From Alistipes sp. Marseille-P5061 (lineage in GTDB: Bacteria > Bacteroidota > Bacteroidia > Bacteroidales > Rikenellaceae), in the NCBI RefSeq assembly GCF_900290115.1, contig NZ_LT985749.1, positions 300,730 through 364,729 on the forward strand: a stretch of 64,000 nucleotides of DNA. Direction: 5' to 3'. Positions within the stretch are counted from its first letter, which is position 1. Each line of letters begins with the position of its first letter. The notes under the pieces are model-generated. The model saw only the letters and a program-made list of their open reading frames with translations. It searched no databases and was not told the origin of the DNA. The translations under genes were made by a program, and so were the position numbers. This document shows, one piece after another, positions 33,161 through 44,172 of the stretch.

Positions 33161-34132
33161 TCAGCGCACGAAGCGGTAGTAGGTGCCCAGCGGCAGCTCC
33201 TTGCCGCCCCGGTCCGTGAAGGTCAGCTCGCCCCACTCCTCGTCGCGCGGCGCACCGAAGGCCTGACGCACGGCCGTGCGGGCCAGCGTCGACGAGAGCC
33301 CCATCGAGTAGAGGTTGAGCACCAGAAAGGCGTGCGCCGGCGCCAGCAGCCGGGCGCAGCAGTCGAGCATCTCGCCGATGTTGTCCTCCAGAATCCACTT
33401 CTCGCCGTTCGCGCCGCGGCCATAGGCGGGCGGGTCGAGGATGATGCCGTCGTAGCGGTTGCCGCGGCGCACCTCGCGCTGCACGAACTTCAGCGCATCT
33501 TCCACAATCCAGCGCACCCCGTCCAGACCGCTCAGCTCCATGTTCTCGCGGGCCCACGTCACCACCTGCTTCACCGAGTCGACATGCGTCACCTCGGCAC
33601 CCGCGGCACGCGCCGCCAGCGTCGCACCGCCCGTATAGGCGAAGAGGTTGAGCACGCGCAGCGGCCGCTCCCCGGCCCCTTCACCGCCGGCCGCGGAAAC
33701 CGCACCGGCCGCCCGACCGTTTCCGGTAGCCCGACCCTCCTCGGCGGGCACGGCGCCGCTCCGGCACCGCGTGCGGCAACAGTCGTAGATGAAGTTCCAG
33801 TTGGCCGCCTGCTCGGGGAAGAGGCCCACGTGCTTGAACGAGGTGAGTCCCAGCCGCATGCACAGCCGCATCGCCCCGTAGGCATACTCCACCGTCCAGC
33901 GGTCGGGCATCTTCGGAGCAAGGCGCCACTCGCCGCGCTCCTCCTGACGGGCATCGCGGCGGAACGAGGCGTCGGCCAGGCGCCGCCACTCCTCCTCGGG
34001 AAGCGACGGATGCCAGATGGCCTGCGGTTCGGGACGGCGCGTGACGAAGCGGCCGAAGCGCTCGAGCTTCTCGAAGGCGCCCGAGTCAATGAGTTCGTAG
34101 TCCCGGAAATCGGGGGTGAGTTGTCGTTGCAT
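33161..34132 (-). CDS. Class I SAM-dependent methyltransferase
   Basis: 323 aa from the ATG at 34132 (MQRQLTPDFRDYEL). A Rossmann methyltransferase core occupies the second half: VLNLFAYTGGATL (SAM motif I), AEVTHVDSVKQVV, and the catalytic-type ILDPPAYGRG. The N-terminal third is the conserved Bacteroidota extension (MPDRWTVEYAYGAM). The core resembles the COG1092/RlmI group of RNA methyltransferases, but the target is unknown. An Ala/Gly/Glu-rich insertion of about 28 residues, encoded at roughly 33665-33755, separates the two halves; its DNA is repeat-like and resembles the intergenic spacers. Confidence 0.85.
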   Translation of the reverse strand: MQRQLTPDFRDYELIDSGAFEKLERFGRFVTRRPEPQAIWHPSLPEEEWRRLADASFRRDARQEERGEWRLAPKMPDRWTVEYAYGAMRLCMRLGLTSFKHVGLFPEQAANWNFIYDCCRTRCRSGAVPAEEGRATGNGRAAGAVSAAGGEGAGERPLRVLNLFAYTGGATLAARAAGAEVTHVDSVKQVVTWARENMELSGLDGVRWIVEDALKFVQREVRRGNRYDGIILDPPAYGRGANGEKWILEDNIGEMLDCCARLLAPAHAFLVLNLYSMGLSSTLARTAVRQAFGAPRDEEWGELTFTDRGGKELPLGTYYRFVR

Positions 34133-34140
34133 GGTTTTCG

Positions 34141-34200
34141 GAAAGGGGAAAAGGGAGCGGCCGCCGCCCGGTACGGACATGTACGGAGGGCACCGCTCCC
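34141..34200 (-). terminator. Probable terminator after the beta-galactosidase
   Basis: GGGAGCGG / CCGCTCCC (34153-34160 and 34193-34200) with an inner GTAC-GTAC stem is followed on the minus strand by TTTTCCCCTTTCC. The long loop and imperfect U-tract make it weaker than others here. Confidence 0.55.
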
Positions 34201-34215
34201 GTGGATTCGAAGCTC

Positions 34216-37281
<3,066 letters not shown>

Positions 37282-39135
37282 TTATCGGTTTGGTTTCGGT
37301 TTGTCGGTCTTCTCGTCGCGCGGACGCTCGGCAGAGCAATCCACCAGGCTCATCTCGCACCGCGCGCAGTCGAAGCAGAGGCGGTAGCGGTGCGAGCCCC
37401 GCTCCAGATAGAGGTCGCCCCGCAGGCGGGGGTGCTCCTTCAGGCATTCGCCGATTTCGCGGCGGATGCAGTAGGCCGAGCGCATCACCGTATGGCCCGC
37501 CGTCGAGGGGGCGAGGTCGAGGCCGCGCTCGATGCGGCGCACGCCGTGGGCCCGGTAAAACTCATCGGCCAGGTGGTTGGTGACGTTCTCCTCGGCCGTC
37601 AACGTATCCGACGGATAGCGCGCCGTGCCGTCGTCGGGCAGGATGCGGTGCGTGCGGGGAGCCTCGATGCGGAGGCGGCGCAGCCCGTCGAGCGCCTCGC
37701 GGCGCAGCTCGCCGAGGAGCGATGCCGGCACGAAGCGCACCGGCCCCTCGATGCTCACGTCGCGCACCTCGAAGATGGTGTCGCCGCAGCGGGCCGCCTG
37801 CGTGCGGAGCGTCCGCTCCATGGCGGCGACGTCGCGCGCCTCGTCGAAGGGTCCGTCGTGCCCGGCCGAAGCCTCGAACCCCTCGCAGTCGCGGTAGCTC
37901 AGGCGAAGCCCCCCGTCCATGAACTCCACGCGGGCCGTCACCGGAATGACGCGGCGCGTGCGGCTCCGCTCGAGGACCAGGTTGAAGCGCCGGTCGAAGT
38001 TGCGGTAGAGTTCCACCCCGGGGCGGATGCCCTCCATCCGGTTGGGGGTGATGCGCCGCCCCTCGACCGCGTTGACGTTGGTTCCCGAGGGCCCCCGTCC
38101 GGTCACGAAGCAGATGCCGTCACCGGGTGCCAACTCAACGTCGCCATCGAGGCGGAAACTGCGCGCGTCGCACGAGACGACGCGCCCCACGTACTCGCCC
38201 ACCGACTTCGGCGTATCGAACGACGCCACACCGGCGCTCCGGCCGGCGAAGAAGTACTCCGAAGCGCCGCGCGTGAAGCTCTTGGCCGGGTCGGGACGGA
38301 AGTCGGGACGGCTCACGCCCACCGACGAGCGGCGCAGCTGCGGACGCGCGGCCAGCGCCTCGTCGACCGCGCGGCGGTAGTAGGCCACCACGTTGCGGAT
38401 GTAGTTGATATCCTTCAGACGCCCCTCGATTTTGAACGACGTGACCCCGGCGTCGAGCAACTCGCCGATGTGCCCCGAAAGGTCGAGGTCGCGCACCGAG
38501 AGCAGATGACGGCCCGACAGGTAGCTCCTGCCGCGGCCGTCGGTCAAATCGTAGGTCAGCCGGCAGGGCTGGCTGCAGGCGCCGCGGTTGCCGCTGCGCT
38601 CCGACATCGAGCGCGAGAGGAAGCAGCGACCGCTGTACCCCACGCAGATGGCGCCGTGGACGAAACACTCCACGTCGGCCTTCGTGGCGGCCGCCACGGC
38701 CCGAATCTCCTCGAGCGAGAGGGCCCGTTCGAGAATCACCCGCGCAAAGCCGCAGTCGCCCAGGAAGCGGGCCTGCTCCGGCGTCATGTTGCACATCTGG
38801 GTCGAGGCGTGCAGCTCGACGGGAAGCTCCATGCGCCGCAGCGCCATGTCCTGCACGATGAGGGCGTCGACCCCCGCGGCGATGAGCGCACGGGCCTCCG
38901 CCTCGGCGTCGGCCAGCTCCCCGTCGAAGAGCAGCGTATTGAGCGTGGCGTGGATGCGCACGCCGTATTGATGGGCGTACTCCACGGCGCGGGCCACCTC
39001 CTCGACCGGGTTGCAGGCGCCGCGGCGCGCACCGAATTTCGAGCCGCCGATGTAGACGGCATCGGCGCCGTAGTCGACGGCGGCCATGGCGGATTCCAGG
39101 TCCCGGGCGGGAGCGAGCAGTTCAACGCTTTTCAC
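37282..39135 (-). CDS. U32 family peptidase / RlhA-like protein
   Basis: 617 aa with a GTG start at 39135. The N-terminal TIM-barrel-like U32 domain opens with VELLAPARDLESAMAAVDYGADAVY. The family signature ECFVHGAICVGYSGRCFLS is near 157-175, with further Cys in GACSQPCRL. The C-terminal half has a collagenase-like domain and a final Cys cluster (CFDCARCEM). E. coli relatives are RlhA, which hydroxylates C2501 of 23S rRNA, and other U32 proteins in RNA modification, so a hydroxylase is at least as likely as a protease. Promoter box at 39176-39183; lacZ follows with no gap. Confidence 0.88.
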   Translation of the reverse strand: MKSVELLAPARDLESAMAAVDYGADAVYIGGSKFGARRGACNPVEEVARAVEYAHQYGVRIHATLNTLLFDGELADAEAEARALIAAGVDALIVQDMALRRMELPVELHASTQMCNMTPEQARFLGDCGFARVILERALSLEEIRAVAAATKADVECFVHGAICVGYSGRCFLSRSMSERSGNRGACSQPCRLTYDLTDGRGRSYLSGRHLLSVRDLDLSGHIGELLDAGVTSFKIEGRLKDINYIRNVVAYYRRAVDEALAARPQLRRSSVGVSRPDFRPDPAKSFTRGASEYFFAGRSAGVASFDTPKSVGEYVGRVVSCDARSFRLDGDVELAPGDGICFVTGRGPSGTNVNAVEGRRITPNRMEGIRPGVELYRNFDRRFNLVLERSRTRRVIPVTARVEFMDGGLRLSYRDCEGFEASAGHDGPFDEARDVAAMERTLRTQAARCGDTIFEVRDVSIEGPVRFVPASLLGELRREALDGLRRLRIEAPRTHRILPDDGTARYPSDTLTAEENVTNHLADEFYRAHGVRRIERGLDLAPSTAGHTVMRSAYCIRREIGECLKEHPRLRGDLYLERGSHRYRLCFDCARCEMSLVDCSAERPRDEKTDKPKPNR

Positions 39136-39175
39136 GAGGGTTTCGGATTGATTTTCGGATATGACTTCAAGGGAA

Positions 39176-39183
39176 CAAAGATA
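39176..39183 (-). promoter_or_regulatory. -7 box for the U32-lacZ operon
   Basis: TATCTTTG on the minus strand, about 40 bp upstream of the GTG start, is an exact TAnnTTTG match. No good -33 element at 19-20 bp. Confidence 0.6.
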
Positions 39184-39261
39184 CGCTTTTTTTCCGGTTC
39201 ACGCCCGATTTCGGAATATAATCGCTAAATTAGCCTCCGCAACCAAAACCCCCACCGCACC

Positions 39262-40716
39262 ATGACCACTCCCCTCCGAATCGGCGGCGCGCTGCTGCTC
39301 GGCGCAACGGCCTCGCAGCTGACGACCGCCTGCTCGCCCCGCAACGCCGAGGCGCCCCGCCGCCCCAACGTGCTCTTCATTCTGGCCGACGACCTGGGCT
39401 ACGGCGACCTGAGCTGCTACGGGCAGCAGCGCTTCGCCACGCCCCACATCGACTCGCTCGCGCTCACGGGCATGCGCTTCACGCAGTGCTACGCGGGCAC
39501 GACCGTCAGCGCCCCGTCGCGCTCGTGCCTGCTTACCGGCACCCACTCGGGCCATACCCCCGTGCGCGGCAACATCGAGCTGCCCCCCGAAGGGCAGTAC
39601 CCGCTCCCCTACGGCGCCGCCGAGCTCTTTCGCATCTTCAAGCAGTCGGGCTACACGACGGGCGTCTTCGGCAAGTGGGGGCTGGGCTTCATCGGCTCGA
39701 CGGGCGACCCGGCCAACCAGGGCGTCGACCGCTTCTACGGCTACAACTGCCAGCTGCTGGCCCACAGCTACTACCCCGACCACTTGTGGAGCGACTCGAC
39801 GCGCGTCGAGCTGCCGGGCAACGACGGGCAGACCCCCTACGGAGCGGGAAGCTACGCCCCCGACCTGATTCACACCGAGGCGCTGCGCTTCCTCGACGAG
39901 CGCACGGCCGACGAGCCCTTCCTGCTCTTCTACCCCACGACCATCCCCCACGCCGAGCTGATTGTCCCCGAGGACAGCACCATCCTCCGCCTGCGGGGCC
40001 GCTTCGAGGAGACCCCCTACCGGGGCATCGACTCGGGTCCCGCCTTCCGTCGGGGCGGATACTGCTCGCAGGAGTACCCGCGGGCGACCTTTGCGGCGAT
40101 GGTCACGCGGCTGGACCGCTACGTGGGCGAGCTGGTGGCCAAACTCCGCGAAAAGGGGCTGCTCGATAATACCGTCATCCTCTTCGCCAGCGACAACGGG
40201 CCCCATCTGGAAGGGGGCGCCGACCCCGACTTCTTCGACAGCAACGGCCCGCTGCGCGGCTACAAGCGCGACCTCTACGAGGGAGGCATCCGCGTGCCGC
40301 TGCTCGTCTCGTGGCCGGGACACGTGGCCCCCGGCAGCCAAAGCGACTTCGTATGCGCCTTCTGGGACCTGCCGGCCACCTTCGCCGAGCTGACGGGGCG
40401 CGACGCCCCGTCGGGCGACGGTCTGAGCCTCCTGCCGCTGCTCGAAGGGCGAATTGAGGAGCAGGCGGAGCACGACTACCTCTACTTCGGCTTCATGGAG
40501 CTCGACGGGCGTGAGGCCGTGCGGCAGGGGCCCTGGAAACTGCTCCACCTCGACATCCGCAGCGACGCCCCGCGCTACGAGCTCTACAACCTCGACGAGG
40601 ACCCCGCCGAGGAGCACGACCTGGCGGCCAGCCATCCCGAAAAGGTCGCCGAGCTGCGCCGGCTCATGGAGCAGGCCTACGCCTCGGACCCCTCGTGGCC
40701 CCTCTTCGGGGAGTGA
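39262..40716 (+). CDS. Serine-type sulfatase (arylsulfatase family) lipoprotein
   Basis: 484 aa. The N-terminus is a lipoprotein signal with LTTA-C24. The alkaline-phosphatase-like fold is clear: NVLFILADDLGYGDLSCYG holds the metal-binding Asp pair. The activation motif is S83-A-P-S-R, the serine form, so maturation needs an anaerobic radical-SAM enzyme (anSME) to make formylglycine. Further motifs are GKWGLGF and ASDNGPH. It removes sulfate esters from a sugar, but the linkage cannot be read from sequence. A degenerate -7 (TAAATTAG at 39226-39233) lies upstream, opposed to the U32 promoter. Confidence 0.92.
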   Translation: MTTPLRIGGALLLGATASQLTTACSPRNAEAPRRPNVLFILADDLGYGDLSCYGQQRFATPHIDSLALTGMRFTQCYAGTTVSAPSRSCLLTGTHSGHTPVRGNIELPPEGQYPLPYGAAELFRIFKQSGYTTGVFGKWGLGFIGSTGDPANQGVDRFYGYNCQLLAHSYYPDHLWSDSTRVELPGNDGQTPYGAGSYAPDLIHTEALRFLDERTADEPFLLFYPTTIPHAELIVPEDSTILRLRGRFEETPYRGIDSGPAFRRGGYCSQEYPRATFAAMVTRLDRYVGELVAKLREKGLLDNTVILFASDNGPHLEGGADPDFFDSNGPLRGYKRDLYEGGIRVPLLVSWPGHVAPGSQSDFVCAFWDLPATFAELTGRDAPSGDGLSLLPLLEGRIEEQAEHDYLYFGFMELDGREAVRQGPWKLLHLDIRSDAPRYELYNLDEDPAEEHDLAASHPEKVAELRRLMEQAYASDPSWPLFGE

Positions 40717-40909
40717 GCCCGGGCGGAAAGCGCACTTCGCCTCAGGCCCGCACGACGGAGGCCCGGCACGACCAAAGGAAGCGGCCGCACGGACCATCCG
40801 CCTCCGCAAGACTGCCGCGCCGCGGGAGACCGGCCGCACCTCCTTGCGAAAAATAAGCTCTGCCATCCAAAAAACGGGGCCCGGAGCGCCACTTTGAGGC
40901 GATTTTTAC
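40717..40909. other. Spacer between sulfatase and serS
   Basis: 193 bp of GC-rich sequence without a recognisable gene or a strong terminator. It becomes AT-rich at the serS promoter. Confidence 0.4.
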
Positions 40910-40917
40910 TAATTTTG
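40910..40917 (+). promoter_or_regulatory. -7 box for serS
   Basis: TAATTTTG fits TAnnTTTG, 38 bp upstream of the serS ATG. A TTTG at 40893-40896 is only 13 bp away, too close to be a normal -33. Confidence 0.5.
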
Positions 40918-40955
40918 CAGACTGAAAAGGGAATACACAACAAAACGAAGATACC

Positions 40956-42227
40956 ATGCTTACAATCAAGCAACTGAGAGAAGACCCCCAGGCCGCCATC
41001 CGCAAACTCGCCAAGAAGGGCGTGGATGCAGCCCCGGTCATTGCCAAAATCGAGAAGCTCGACGACCGCCGCAAGGCCATCCAGGTCGAGCTCGACAACA
41101 CGCTCGCAACCCAGAACAAGGCGGCCAAGGAGATTGGCATGCTGATGAGCCAGGGCCGCCGCGAGGAGGCCGAGGAGCGCAAGAGCTTCGTCGCCGGACT
41201 CAAAGAGCAGTCGGCACGCCTCAACACCGAGGCCAAGGAGGTGGCCGAGGAGCTGCAGGCCGCCATCGTCTCGCTGCCCAACTTCCCCGCCGACATCGTC
41301 CCCGAGGGACGCACTGCGGCCGACAACCTGGTGGTCAAGCTCGTCGAGAGCTACACCAAGCTGCCCGAGAATGCACTGCCCCACTGGGAGCTGGCCCGCA
41401 AGTACGACATCATCGACTTCGACCTGGGCGTGAAGCTCACCGGCGCCGGATTCCCCGTCTACAAGGGACAGGGCGCCCGTCTGCAGCGCGCGCTCATCAA
41501 CTACTTCCTCGACTGCAACACCAAGGCCGGCTATCTGGAGGTCGAGCCTCCGGTGATGGTCAACGAGGCGTCGGGCTTCGGCACCGGCCAGCTGCCCGAC
41601 AAGGAGGAGCAGATGTACCACGCCACGGTCGACAACTACTACATGATTCCGACGGCCGAGGTGCCCGTGACGAACATCTACCGCGACGTGATTCTCGACG
41701 AGAAGGACTTCCCGGTCAAGATGACCGCCTACACCCCCTGCTTCCGCCGCGAGGCAGGCTCCTACGGCAAGGACGTGCGCGGTCTGAACCGTCTGCACCA
41801 GTTCGACAAGGTGGAAATCGTCCAGCTCTCGCTGCCCGACCGCTCCTATGAGGCGCTCGACGGCATGGTGGCCCATGTCGAGTCGATTGTCCGCTCGCTC
41901 GGCCTTCCCTACCGCATCCTGCGGCTCTGCGGCGGCGACATGTCGTTCACCTCGGCGCTGACCTACGACTTCGAGGTCTACTCCGAGGCGCAGAAGCGCT
42001 GGCTGGAGGTTTCGTCCGTCTCGAACTTCGAGTCGTTCCAGGCCAACCGCCTGAAGCTCCGCTACAAGGATGCCGACAAGAAGATTCACCTGGCCCACAC
42101 GCTCAACGGCTCGTCGCTGGCCCTTCCGCGCATCGTGGCCGCCATGCTCGAGGACTTCCAGACGCCCGACGGCATCCGCATCCCCGAGGTGCTGGTACCC
42201 TACACGGGCTTCGACATGATTCGCTAA
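40956..42227 (+). CDS. serS: Seryl-tRNA synthetase
   Basis: 423 aa, full length. The N-terminal antiparallel coiled coil (about 1-105) contacts the long variable arm of tRNA-Ser. The class II catalytic domain follows with motif 2 in FRREAGSYGKDVRGLNRLHQF and motif 3 near the end (NGSSLALPRIVAAMLE). It charges tRNA-Ser and tRNA-Sec with serine. Single gene with its own promoter; a small CCGCCC/GGGCGG hairpin (42234-42254) lies just after the stop. Confidence 0.97.
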   Translation: MLTIKQLREDPQAAIRKLAKKGVDAAPVIAKIEKLDDRRKAIQVELDNTLATQNKAAKEIGMLMSQGRREEAEERKSFVAGLKEQSARLNTEAKEVAEELQAAIVSLPNFPADIVPEGRTAADNLVVKLVESYTKLPENALPHWELARKYDIIDFDLGVKLTGAGFPVYKGQGARLQRALINYFLDCNTKAGYLEVEPPVMVNEASGFGTGQLPDKEEQMYHATVDNYYMIPTAEVPVTNIYRDVILDEKDFPVKMTAYTPCFRREAGSYGKDVRGLNRLHQFDKVEIVQLSLPDRSYEALDGMVAHVESIVRSLGLPYRILRLCGGDMSFTSALTYDFEVYSEAQKRWLEVSSVSNFESFQANRLKLRYKDADKKIHLAHTLNGSSLALPRIVAAMLEDFQTPDGIRIPEVLVPYTGFDMIR

Positions 42228-42346
42228 CCCACGCCGCCCGACCCCACAGGGCGGTGCCGGACCCCGAGGCCTGGCCCGTCCGGCGGCCGGAAAGCGTCGA
42301 CACGACAAAGTGAGGCCGAGAGGATGCAATTCCCCATTACGGGAGA

Positions 42347-42377
42347 TTTGTTTATCCGAGATATTTGCTTATCTTTG
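42347..42377 (+). promoter_or_regulatory. Consensus promoter for the ferredoxin gene
   Basis: TTTG (42347-42350), exactly 19 bp, TATCTTTG (42370-42377). This is a full match to the Bacteroidota housekeeping promoter. Start would be near 42384, about 34 nt before the ATG. Confidence 0.88.
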
Positions 42378-42417
42378 CTGACACAACAACACACATTAAC
42401 CAATAAAATTTACTGCA

Positions 42418-42585
42418 ATGGCTTACAAAATTACCGACTCCTGCGTAGCCTGCGGCACCTGCATCGGTGAGTGCCCCGTTGAGGCCATCTCGGCCGGCGA
42501 CATCTACGTGATTGACCCCGACAAGTGCATCGACTGCGGCACCTGCGCCGGCGTATGCCCCTCGGAGGCTATCGTATCGGAGTAA
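42418..42585 (+). CDS. 2[4Fe-4S] ferredoxin
   Basis: 55 aa, translated by hand because of its small size. Two CxxCxxCxxxCP motifs are perfect: Cys 9, 12, 15, 19 and Cys 37, 40, 43, 47. This is the clostridial-type bacterial ferredoxin used as an electron carrier by pyruvate:ferredoxin oxidoreductase, Rnf and similar anaerobic enzymes. It stands alone between a perfect promoter and an intrinsic terminator, so it is a monocistronic and probably strongly expressed gene. Confidence 0.97.
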   Translation: MAYKITDSCVACGTCIGECPVEAISAGDIYVIDPDKCIDCGTCAGVCPSEAIVSE

Positions 42586-42603
42586 CACGAAGATTCGAAT
42601 AGA

Positions 42604-42640
42604 AAATGCACCGTCCGGTTCCGTCCGGCGGTGCATTTTT
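42604..42640 (+). terminator. Intrinsic terminator of the ferredoxin gene
   Basis: AAATGCACCG (42604-42613) pairs with CGGTGCATTT (42629-42638). An inner CCGG/CCGG extends the stem past a single-base bulge, and TTTTTTGTTTTT follows. Confidence 0.88.
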
Positions 42641-42818
42641 TGTTTTTGTGGCCGGGCGGCGAACGACAAACGGTAGACGGCCGGCAGCGACTGACGACGT
42701 ACGGCTGACGGCCCTGGCACTCCGCCCCGCGACCGTCGGCAGGCCCTTGGGGCATCAGCCCCGAGACAGGGGTTCGGATACAAAATCAAGGGTGCGTAAA
42801 AAACAAGTGAGCGGATAC
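42641..42818. other. Short non-coding spacer between two terminators
   Basis: About 180 bp between the ferredoxin terminator and the terminator of the opposing lipoprotein. It contains loose repeats on ACGGCCG and GACGACGTACGGCTGACGG words and nothing else recognisable. Confidence 0.4.
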
Positions 42819-42850
42819 AAAAAAGAGAGGAACCCCAGTCGGAGTTCCTC
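42819..42850 (-). terminator. Intrinsic terminator after the lipoprotein at 42896
   Basis: Stem GAGGAACCCC / GGAGTTCCTC (42827-42836 and 42841-42850, one mismatch) with AGTC loop. Six As at 42819-42824 form the U-tract of the minus-strand transcript. Confidence 0.78.
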
Positions 42851-42895
42851 CCTTGTCGTATCGCCCGCTAAGGAGCATGCTTCTCCTCGCGGAGA

Positions 42896-44041
42896 CTATT
42901 TTGCTACGATGGCCGTACGAACCTCCTCGCTGAGCAGACGTACGGGATAGCCGGCCTTCTTGGCCTGGGGAGCAGCAAAGTAGGTGTGCAGACCCTTGCT
43001 CGAAGCTGCCGAACCACTCTTGGTGAGCGTGTAGGGGCCAATCGGGTAGTCATCAGCCGTAAAGCCGGCAGCCGGCTGGAACGTGTAGAACGAGTTCTCA
43101 CCCTGAATCATGCCGAAGAAGTCGAACGTATAGACGGGAATCACGTCTCCGGTCGAAATTTCGAGCTGCTCACCGGTCACGGTAGCCGAGTTGCCGTCGG
43201 CACCCATTGCGCCAATCAGACCGTAGTAGTCACCCGAAACAACCGTCCACGAACCATTATAGCCGCAGACACCCAGATAGGTTACTATCAGCGACTCGCC
43301 TTGCGGGCCGGAAACCTCACCGAGCTCCTGCTCGTTCACGAAATAGAGACCTCCATCCTCAGCATTGAAGATGGCACCTACGGGCTGCTGTGCGGCCAGC
43401 ATCGAGATACCCCAGCCGGTTACGGCATAGGTCTGGTCGGCATTAAGCTCGGCAATGCTTACCGTAAACGACATCGGGTCGCTGCCAATCAGCGAGCTCG
43501 TGCTGGTCACGTTCCACGTGCCAATCCATGCATTGTAGGCGTCGCTGCCCGTGCCCGGCGTTACGCTGCCGCCGCCACCGTTGGCCGTCGTTGCGGTTGC
43601 CGACTTCACGGCCGACTCGGTGCCGTTAACGGCATATACGGCGCAGGTATACTCCGTGTTGGGCTCCAGCTGCGTGAACACCAGGTCGAGACCCTGGCCC
43701 AGAGCGTTCTGAAGCTGCGAGCTGGTGAGTGCATTGCCTTCGGACTGAACCAGCTCCTCGAGCGTTGCGCTGTTCAGAGCGTTATTGAGTTCCGAGGTCG
43801 GTACCGTGAGGTATTTGGCCGACTCGGCATTCTTGAGCGTGAGCTTGAAGGTCAGCGAAGAGCTCTCCGAACCGGAGGTCTGAGCGCCGGTCAGCGTGAT
43901 GGTCGGAGCCGTCTTGGGATCATCCCCGCCGCCGGGATTGGGGTTGGGATTGGGGTTGTCGTCGTCACCACCGCAAGCCGTGAAGACTCCGGCTGCAAAG
44001 ATACCCATGAGGGCCATCTTGAAGAAATTCGTCATTTTCAT
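42896..44041 (-). CDS. Hypothetical lipoprotein with N-terminal Fn3-like module
   Basis: 381 aa. Signal peptide with lipobox VFTA-C23, then a Gly/Asp/Asn-Pro-repeat spacer (NPNPNPNPGGG). A short beta-sandwich-like module follows to about 150 (TITLTGAQTSGSESSSLTFKL, later LEPNTEYTCAVYAVNG). After a Gly-rich hinge, a C-terminal domain of about 215 residues begins with AWIGTWNVTSTSS, which recalls lipocalin-like barrels but is not a firm match. Codon use is less GC-rich than its neighbours. Function unknown; likely outer-membrane surface exposed. Its modular plan resembles the two lipoproteins near 20 and 25 kb. Confidence 0.78.
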   Translation of the reverse strand: MKMTNFFKMALMGIFAAGVFTACGGDDDNPNPNPNPGGGDDPKTAPTITLTGAQTSGSESSSLTFKLTLKNAESAKYLTVPTSELNNALNSATLEELVQSEGNALTSSQLQNALGQGLDLVFTQLEPNTEYTCAVYAVNGTESAVKSATATTANGGGGSVTPGTGSDAYNAWIGTWNVTSTSSLIGSDPMSFTVSIAELNADQTYAVTGWGISMLAAQQPVGAIFNAEDGGLYFVNEQELGEVSGPQGESLIVTYLGVCGYNGSWTVVSGDYYGLIGAMGADGNSATVTGEQLEISTGDVIPVYTFDFFGMIQGENSFYTFQPAAGFTADDYPIGPYTLTKSGSAASSKGLHTYFAAPQAKKAGYPVRLLSEEVRTAIVAK

Positions 44042-44086
44042 ACACTCGGGATATTTAAATTAGACAATGAAAATCGAGTATTAAGG

Positions 44087-44118
44087 GTTTGTTCACAAAC
44101 AACGCTTTCACAAATATA
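44087..44118 (-). promoter_or_regulatory. -7 box and palindrome before the lipoprotein at 42896
   Basis: TATATTTG on the minus strand at 44111-44118 is an exact TAnnTTTG match, about 70 bp upstream of the ATG. A palindrome GTTTGT-TC-ACAAAC at 44087-44100 sits at the expected start of transcription and may be an operator. The region is strongly AT-rich. Confidence 0.5.
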
Positions 44119-44172
44119 GGAAAAAAATCTCCGATATATCTCTGCCGTTTCTTTTTTTTTCGACAATTTTAT

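Noticed and set aside
39262..40716. Polysaccharide utilisation locus around the sulfatase and beta-galactosidase
   Set aside because: No SusC/SusD pair, regulator or further glycoside hydrolase is nearby, and housekeeping genes surround them.
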